A stretch of 64,000 nt of DNA from positions 24,001,913 to 24,065,912 of the forward strand of contig CM068547.1 in the NCBI GenBank assembly GCA_035048495.1, read 5' to 3'. Positions 56,520-64,000 of the stretch are shown here, piece by piece. The number at the start of each line of letters is the position of its first letter. The stretch's first letter is position 1. Under the pieces are notes generated by a model. The model searched no databases. It was not told where the DNA came from and saw nothing but the letters and a program-made list of their open reading frames with translations. The DNA is from Euptelea pleiosperma (taxonomy: Eukaryota > Streptophyta > Magnoliopsida > Ranunculales > Eupteleaceae). The translations under genes and the position numbers were made by a program.

Positions 56520-59500
56520 TCAGGCCCTCCTAATCAGAGACAACCAACTGAACATCACATCCTCAAATTTGATACCCCTCCCCTCATCATATAATTTGAC
56601 CCAAGAGGAAAAAAGACCCATAATCTCCAAAATGAGAGCTACTAGCGAGGAACATCTCCCCTCAAAGACCATCTTGTTCTGCTCTCTCCAAATACCCCAA
56701 ACTATAGTTAGCGGAACAAGGATCCATAACTTTCTCCCAAGATCTCCAAAAGCCTTGCAACGCCAGGCTAGAAGCAGATCTTTGAATGACATGGGAATAG
56801 CTCACCTGGATCCAAACTCTCTACAGAACTCAGACAAAATCGCCCATGCCACTCTGCAATGCAGGAAAAGATGATCAGAAACCTCACCACTCTCCAAGCA
56901 CATGAGGCAATGGTCGATTACTCCAATGCCTCTCCTCCACAGTAAGTCCATGGTCTAAACTTTGGCTCGGACTACATACCAAGCAAAGAAGCGTTATTTA
57001 GAAGGAGCTTTGTTACTCCACACCCCGGCTACTGGGAAAACCTCAGGATCCCCGTCATCTAAAGCTTCATAGAAAGAACGCATAGAGAATTTGCCGTTGC
57101 TATCGTGCTTCCACCATTTGATATCTTCCACTTGGCTAAGAAAGGGAGTATCCTCGACTCTCAGGAGAAGATTTGCCGCACGTGACATATCTCCATCATT
57201 GAGGTTCCTTTTAATTATGAATTCCCAAGATGGTACAACATCACCTGCAACCTGCATCTCACCAATAGTGGCCAATTTTTTTTTCTAGAGATAGAATAAA
57301 TATCATGGAAATCAGACTCTAGCCTAGACTCAGAACACTATGTCTTTCCAAAGGAACACTTTATTTCCTTTCCCTACCTTGTAAACGACCCCGTCTTTAA
57401 ATTTTTGCAATCTTCTCATAATCCCCCTCCAGACTCCACACCCATATGGGCCTCTGGGCAGCCTACTGACCCAACCCGCCATGCTCTCGGCATATCTCCC
57501 AGAAATCACTCTATGCCACAAGCTATCTCTCTCGAAACCAAAGCGCCATAACTGTTTGCCTCTCAACGCTTCGCACATGCTCCTAACTTCCTTATACCCA
57601 AGCCCCCTTTCTCTCTAGACTTAGTGATGAGCTTCCATCCAACAAGTCACAACATACGACCTTCCCCTTTCCCACTCCATAAAATGTTTCGCATTATTTT
57701 TGACATTCCTCTTTTCCATACTTGCAGACATAGTAAAGAGAGACATGTAGTACAATGCTAAGCTGGATAGGGTGCTTTTGATGAGTACCAACCTACCCCC
57801 TTGGATAAAAACTTGGCTTTCCATCTGGACAACCGGCTTTCTAAATGCTCTATCACAGGGTCCCAAATCGCCTTGCTTCAATAACTGGCCCCCAAAGGTA
57901 ATCCGAGGTACATGGTGGGAAAGGAACCAATCTGGCATTGTATGATGGAGGCAGCATCCTCTACCCCTTCAACTCCACGTGATCGAAGGCTTTTTCCATG
58001 TCCAACTTGTAGACATATCCGAGTCTATGCTCTTTGGTTCTAAGTCAATGCATTCATTTGCTACAAGAACACTATCCAAAATCTGTCTTACTCTGAACGA
58101 AAGCACCCTGCTTGAGCGAGACAAAAGAGGCAATAACACTGTGAATTCTCAGAACTAGGACCTTAGTTGGGATTTTGTAAATGCTTGCAACGAGGCTGAT
58201 CGGTCTATACTCGAAGATACTCTCTACCCCTTGTTTTTTAGGTATGATCGCGATAAACATGTAATTTGAACACTGGTCTAAAAAGTTGTGTTCCTTGAAA
58301 TCCTTTACCAAATTCATGAAGTCTGGTCCTACAGTCTCTTAACAAGATTTATAAAAAGCCATCATGAAACCGTTGGGACCTGGAGCTTTGTCTCCCTACA
58401 TAGAATGTAGAGCCCTGACCACCTCCTCAGAAATATGTCTTTCCAACAACTCATTGTGCTCCTCCCCAATCTGTGAGAACTCAAGACCATCAACCAATGA
58501 TAGTCTCTCTTAATACAACTTAGCATAGAAAGCACTAACTTCATTCCTGATTACTTCCTCATCACTAAGCTCACGGTCCCCAATCTTGATAGAGCCCAAA
58601 GAGTTGATCCTTCTTCTTGCATTTGCCATCCGATGAAATAATTTGGTATTGTAATCCCCTTCTTTTAACCATTTCACTCTAGACTTTTGCTTCCAGCGAA
58701 TCTCTTCCAACCTAAGAATTGATTGGAGCTCCTCTTTAAGGCTACTTCTTCTACCCCTATTGTCTGAGCTGATGATCCCATCCTCCTCTTTATCCAGTGC
58801 GAGAATGTTTTCCAAGAGATTGTCCTTCCTTTCCATTTTTCTGAGCTTAGTATTACTCCATGATTTGATCTTTGTCTTGGATAGCACATCTTCTTTCTAA
58901 ACATCACACCCGACCTTACATCTACCTCCGCCTCCCCCCACCACCCCTTAACGTTCTCACAAAAACCCATCACTTTCAGCCGCATATTATCGAATTAAAT
59001 GGTCGGGGTCTAGAGGACTCACCCCCCTTCTGAAGCAGTATGGGAGAGTGATCCGATGTTGGTCTCGGTAAGATGGATTGCCTAACATCAGGAAAAAAGA
59101 TCCTCCCAAGAATCAATCTATCCTGCTCATAACAACTCTCTTTTGGTTATTTGTCCATGTAAATCTACCCCCGTGAAACGGTAAGTCAACCAAAGAGTGA
59201 TTCCCCACAAATTCTCCAAAATCCCTCGTGCTTTTTGTGATTCTAGTATCCCCTTCTTCTCATCACTGAATCTGATGACAATGAAGTTCCCGCAAACACA
59301 CCAATGGCCCTCCCATAAGCCCCTAACATTAGAAAACTCTTCTCACAACTACCTCTTCTCACTCCTAGAGTTTGGACCGTAAACCCCTAAGAGAATCAAA
59401 GAAGATTTAGTGGCCCTAAGACAACAACGATAGAGACCGAGAAAGCTCTTATAAGACTATCCATCACTTCCACAATAGGATCGTCCCACAACACTAAAAT

Positions 59501-59776
59501 ACCACTTGAAGAACCGATTGTCGGGAGATGACACCAACCGCAATCCCTATTGCCCCGAAGATCAGAGGCTAACTAATCGTCAAATTTCTCCATTTTAGTC
59601 TCTTGGATGATAATAATGTTGCATTTCCAATTTTGAATTAAACTTTTCACCTGGGTTCTGCGATCCTTAGAATTCAAGCCTTGAACATTCCAATAAAGGA
59701 TATTAAGCTTTATGGATAATCCTAGGTGTCCTCCCTCTTCTGTTGCTACCTGGCACTCTGGTTTCTTTACTCCCAA
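56520..59776 (-). pseudogene. LINE ORF2, reverse transcriptase core deleted
   Basis: Reading leftward: endonuclease start KLNILYWNVQGLNSKDRRTQ and IIIIQETK (59776-59573); connector EEIRWKQKSRVKWLKEGDYN and FHRMANARRRINSLGSI (58887-58510); GDKAPGPNGF (near 58400); FEYRPISLVASIYKI and SLKQGAFVQSK (58317-58072); DMEKAFDHVE (near 57985). It then jumps to QIGSFPTMYLGLPLGA, so the part with GDPLSPFLF and the catalytic FADD box is missing. The C-terminus (SNGKFSMRSFYEAL; TIVWGIWREQN) continues to 56520. Many frame breaks. Confidence 0.88.
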
Positions 59777-60550
59777 GATCCCAACTTATCCTACGTAATT
59801 CCCTATCTAATTTAGACATAGTGCGAACTAGAGAACTAGCCTCCATAAGAGAATCACTCGCCTCACCCTCCCTTTCTAGGGGTCTCCCACACATATCCTG
59901 ACTACGGTCCTCTAGGGTATCAGGCTCCAACACATCAATAGCGCATCTAGGTGTGGACATCGCGGCTAGTGTCTAGAGAATGTGCTACCTTCCAAGCTGC
60001 CCCTACAGAACTCTCACTACCTTGGCCTCTACTAAAATACCACTTGATGAACCGATCGTCGGGAGATGACACCAACCGCAATCCCTATTGCCCCGAAGAT
60101 CAGAGGTTAACTAATTGTCAAATTTCTCCATTTTAGTCTCTTGGATGATAATAATGTTGCATTTCCAATTTTGAATTCAACTTTTCACATGGGTTCTGCG
60201 ATCCTTAGAATTCAAGCCTTGAACATTCCAATAAAGGATATTAAGCTTCATGGATAATCCTAGGTGTCCTCCCTCTTCCGTTTCTTTACTCCCAAGATCC
60301 CAACTTATCCTATGTAATTCCCTATCTAATCTAGACGCACTGCGAACTAGAGGACTGGCCTCCATAAGAGAATCACTCGCCTCACCCTCCCTTTCCAGGG
60401 GTCTCCCACACATTTCCTGACTACGGTCCTCTAGGGTATCAGGCTCCAACACATCAATGGCGCATCTAGTTGGACATCACGGCTAGTGTCTAGAGAATGT
60501 GCTACCTCCCAAGCTGCCCCTACAGAACTTCACTACCTTGGCCTCTACTA
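59493..60550 (-). repeat. 539-bp tandem duplication inside the LINE
   Basis: The sequence from ACTAAAATACCACTTGA (59493) to GCCTCTACTAA (about 60031) is repeated from 60032 to about 60550, at a constant offset of 539 until small deletions. It duplicates the 5' part of ORF2 including LNILYWNVQGLNSKDRRT. The copies differ at a few percent of positions plus an ~18-bp gap near 60280. Confidence 0.88.
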
Positions 60551-60551
60551 A

Positions 60552-62589
60552 CAATCGATACAAGAAGCTCTCGTGCCTCTCTATCGTGACCCTCCCAAGT
60601 AAGCCCTAGACTTAACCCAATGCCCTGGATGTGGCACTTAAGCCAAGACAATGGATGGGAAGTCATTTGTTCTTCCTCTCTCAAAATAGGTTTGCTCGAT
60701 TCTAGACTATTCCTAGAAAAAAGGCCTACTGCCTCACTATGCATATTGTCCAAAACATCTTCTGGGCCTGCAATATGATCTTAATGAGGTGCGGGGCTTT
60801 GCATCTAACATTCGTTGGGCTTCCCTCTTCGGGAGCCTGCGTCCCGGTGTTTTTGTGCAATAAACCCCTCCGGCCGAAGACTAGTGGTAGGTGGTCCCGC
60901 GGAGCTTTCGGAGAAGGGTAGCCTAGTGTGTAAACCTGCACCATATACAACCACCCTCGAAGTAACTTGAGAATCCTCAAAGACTGATTGACTACCCCTA
61001 GCTGGAGCCTGAGTTCCGTGCTCAAAGAAATTGGATAAAGCTAGTGTTAAAGAAGCATGATATGCAGAAAGGGATGGAATACCAACAAAGCATACCTGAT
61101 TAGGGGGTTAAGAATGGGGGATACACCCGTTCGAGGACAATTGGTTGAGATCATCTGAATGGTTAGCATGCGGCTCAGAAATTTCTGCTACTTCTTTTCC
61201 AAAGGCGATAGATCAAGTTGGGTCTATAGTCAATTTGTAATAAGACGAGGTGCTCGCTACATCGGCCCCTTCTACATAATGTTTTCCTTTCCTTCGTGTC
61301 GCTCCAAGGTTAAGAGATGAGTTTGCAATATCATGTTCAACTTGATGGTGAAGGGCATTCTCTTGAGAGCATAGTCACAAAAATCTCTGATTTTTCGAAT
61401 TCACGAATCAATCGTCGAGTGTGCCGATTAATTGGATGAGATCCATTTAAATTTTCTTTTTCTCCTTTTGATTTCGATTTTGTCAATTTAAGAATTTTGA
61501 TTATGAATGATAAATCATGCTTATGAGTTATGACTTATTATTATGGAATTATAGATGTGTTTTTCATCATATAAATGTGTGTTGTAGAAAGCAACATTTC
61601 TAACTTGAAATATGCCATGATATATTTTTTATAATTTTGTCAAATTTTTTTGATTTTTTCTGACTTGACCCCTTGCCGATTTATTGCTGAATCCCAACTT
61701 TGCGACTATGCACGAGAGCAAATCTGCCCCTCCCTAGCAGTCGGACTGTCATGTAACTGTTTGAGACCTTGGTCAATAACACCCTCCACTCCTACAGTCC
61801 TACTACAACCACACTACTAGAGTCAAAAGCATGAAAGAGGGTGGGGAGGGTGACTATGATTTGTCATGCCTGCTGCGTCATCCATTCCTATTACAACACT
61901 GTCTTTTGGTATGTGATTCACTACAGAGAGTATCAAAGATCGACCAGAGAGAGACCGACATTTGGAATGTTCTCATCTGATCTTTGTCAAGTGGCGGTAT
62001 CTTCTCAATCTGATGCCTTCTACCAACTGTATTACTAGGCTTTGGGGGCTTTAAGAGGGGATTTTAGCTTAATCACAGGGGTTGTTGAGGTTGTGAGCTT
62101 AGAAGAGAATCAAGGATGGGCCCATCAAGAGCAATTGGGTTGATTGGCTCGATGACGATCGATATCCAATCATCGGCATTGGATGGTGTCTGATTCACAC
62201 ATGTACATGCGCCAGAATCTTTAGGAGTGTGCGTGAATGAATGCATTCGGTTCGGTCTGATTTGTCTCCTCTGGGTTTGTTTAAAGCCTCATGCATGCAC
62301 CGTATATTCCTACATTCCATACATGGCTCTGTCCCAGCCGTAGGATTAGGCACTTGCCTAGATGGGGTACAACTGGCATGTCTACACTAGGGACTACTTC
62401 GTTAGCTTTATGTGTAATTTATATTGGTGGAGACATGCTAGGTTCATAGTTAGGGAGCTGCACATTATCCTTAATTGGACACGGCATCTAGCTTAAGGAT
62501 GTGCAAGTTGGCTCAGCTGCATGGTCCTCAACGTTGCTTATTTCAATAATGCCTGAATTCCTGCCTTCATTCAAAAGAAGTTGTTCAAC
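60552..62589 (-). other. LINE interior between ORF1 and ORF2 remnants
   Basis: No complete frame. An AT-rich segment at about 61440-61680 differs from its surroundings and might be a further small insertion, but ends were not found. Confidence 0.4.
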
Positions 62590-63600
62590 TTCTCACACAT
62601 GTACTGGTGATATTGGCTCCGACGAATGAGGCATATCTATCATGCTTGTAGACGGTACGTACACGTTACGACTTGCCTCCTTCAACGTTGACTGGTAAGG
62701 TAGCTGCTCATTAGACTCTAGTCTCTGATAGGAGTCCATTTGAAGGCGTGAAGCATTCCTCCAATCTTCCTTCACCACGTCAATCTAGCTCTTGTCATTT
62801 CCTGTGAGAGAAGCTATTGTTGTCTTCTTCGACGAATGCCGAAAGTTCCTAGTGGGATCAGGTTGAACTCCGGCAATGTTAGCCCCATCAATCGACTTCT
62901 TCGCTGCACCAAGTTCTTCCAAAAAGATGACGAATTGATCTTTTCCACACCTGAGAATGGCTTGAGATGGAAGTATTTGCTCTCTATTAGTAAACATAAT
63001 CTTAGCGATAGAGAGATCTTCCATCGTAGCCATGGCTATTTCTAAAGCGAGGAACCCCCCTACCCATTCTCATATCCTCCGGAATGTGGTTGGCACCAGA
63101 GGTGAAGTGGGAGACCTGAGATCCTTACTTGAATTGTAGAAGACCTCTCCTTTTCTTCATGCAACTTCGACATCCCCAAAAATTGGTTCCCAGCGCTTGA
63201 GCCAGACCATTTTATCCCCTGCACGAAGGAAGTATCCTTTAGCAAGCCTGGTTGCACACTTCTCGTCGTGTGCGAAGCATAGCCTTAGATACTGGTTGAT
63301 ATGGAAGGTCCTCGATATCAGACTCCCTCTTGCTCGCCTGTATAATACTTCCTCTATCACCCCCAATCGGGGCTAGCTCTTGAAGCCATGCAAACTACGG
63401 CGGATTTCCATTTTTCAATAGCTGGAGAGGAGAGTATTGAAGGAGGGATGGATGTGATGTTACCCTTCAAAGCGTCGGGATCCAGTTGAGTTCCCCCGAC
63501 ATTAGCTTCCCATGCTTGGCAATGATATATTGAGACGCCGGAATTGATGATCAACACTGGGTTACAGGGGACCTCCATTGCTTCTTTACCTGTGACCCTC
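62590..63600 (-). pseudogene. LINE ORF1 remnant (DUF4283-like gag)
   Basis: Minus-strand pieces in shifting frames: NQYLRLCFAHDEKCATRLAK with KMVWLKRWEPIFGD (63366-63157), IQVRISGLPLHLWC (63257-63060) and EDLSIAKIMFTNREQILPSQ (63033-62785). The GLPLHLW motif and its setting are typical of the nucleic-acid-binding ORF1 of plant L1 elements. Several frameshifts. Confidence 0.75.
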
Positions 63601-63648
63601 TATGTGAGCTAAGAGTCCTACCCACCAACTCCCATAGAAGTCTCCAAC

Positions 63649-64000
63649 TGTCACGCCCCCAAATCCGTTATACGATCATCTCGATCTTTCATGCATCTCG
63701 AGGCACGACGTATGTGTAAAATACTATATGCGTACGCTGAATCAAAACATATTACTTAGTGCAGCGAAATACACCAGTAATTTTTCGTTTTTCTTTGTTT
63801 TGAAACACTTGCTAATTCATAAGATTCTCCCCTTGGAAGTATCACATTCTCAGAATGGCCTCGAGAATGATGTCATTAAGATTCATTTCACCATAATTAA
63901 AATACAAGTAACAGACTATAAAACATCCATCACATATATCAAGAGAGAACTTCTCTTCTCAAACTACAAAGTATTACATATCACGTTTCCACCATTCATA
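63649..64000 (+). repeat. possible start of a Gypsy-type LTR, cut by the window end
   Basis: TGTCACGCCCCCAAATCCG is a frequent start of plant Gypsy LTRs. It begins directly at the 5' end of the LINE. No second copy or end lies in the window. Confidence 0.4.

Larger units (their letters stand above)
56366..63640 (-). mobile_element. long decayed L1-type LINE
   Basis: On the minus strand the order is ORF1 (about 63600-62590), a long spacer, then ORF2 (about 60450-56520) and a 3' A-run (TTTTTTT at 56374-56380 on the plus strand). About 7.3 kb, near full length. It is related to the LINE at 29419-32621 (shared KSRVxWLKE and FHxMANARRRxN). No target duplication could be identified. It probably lies in the first intron of the monooxygenase gene. 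Confidence 0.85.

Noticed and set aside
56302..56874. 190-codon plus-strand frame
   Set aside because: Antisense to the C-terminal part of LINE ORF2, which is recognisable on the minus strand.

Overview
The window is nuclear DNA of a flowering plant. Its genes are split by GT-AG introns and encode plant families: a Stm1/RGG RNA-binding protein, a DYW-class PPR protein, a RABD/Rab1 GTPase, a small single-pass membrane protein and an FAD monooxygenase. The space between them is packed with plant transposons: Copia and Gypsy LTRs, L1-type LINEs, tRNA-derived SINEs and several MITE families. The species cannot be fixed from the sequence. Nothing bacterial, viral or organellar was seen.

Layout. 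1-3389: 3' part of a probable non-autonomous Gypsy-like element with three adjacent tandem arrays, a purine tract and an LTR; upstream lies a broken VHS/GAT (TOL-type) gene fragment. 3390-5281: anonymous repeat-derived DNA with two near-identical hairpins. 5282-10092: a complete but non-autonomous Copia element (two ~1.45 kb LTRs, tRNA-Met-type PBS, decayed gag, no pol, 5-bp target duplication). 10930-12020: two foldback MITEs. 12624-17455: RGG-type RNA-binding gene, 7 exons, 360 aa. 18271-21456: tandem repeats, MITEs and a 1.8 kb element with long inverted arms. 22507-24552: intronless PPR-DYW gene. 25.2-33.1 kb: nested repeats including a solo Copia LTR (26757-28281), a 5'-truncated LINE with an 18-bp target duplication (29419-32621) and a hAT-type MITE. 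35529-41935 (minus): complete 8-exon RABD2-type gene, 203 aa. 42.2-50.2 kb: a dense MITE field with insertions inside insertions. 50393-51124: small membrane protein gene. 51448-53612 (minus): FAD monooxygenase lacking its first exon(s) in the window. 54720-55532: hAT remnant. 56366-63640 (minus): long decayed LINE with an internal tandem duplication and a deleted polymerase core. 63649-64000: possible start of another LTR.

The five host genes are housekeeping-type and do not form a pathway. The RGG gene and the PPR gene are, from memory, neighbours in Arabidopsis as well (At4g16830 and At4g16835), which suggests ancient conserved linkage.

The most distinctive content is transposon stratigraphy. 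A four-copy hAT-like MITE family built from AACGG/CCGTT motifs has recognisable 8-bp target duplications in every copy, and two copies sit at the same GTTTGGYC motif inside other foldback MITEs. Two different Copia LTRs carry clusters of short palindromes (ATCGAT in one, GTCGAC in the other) at the same relative position.
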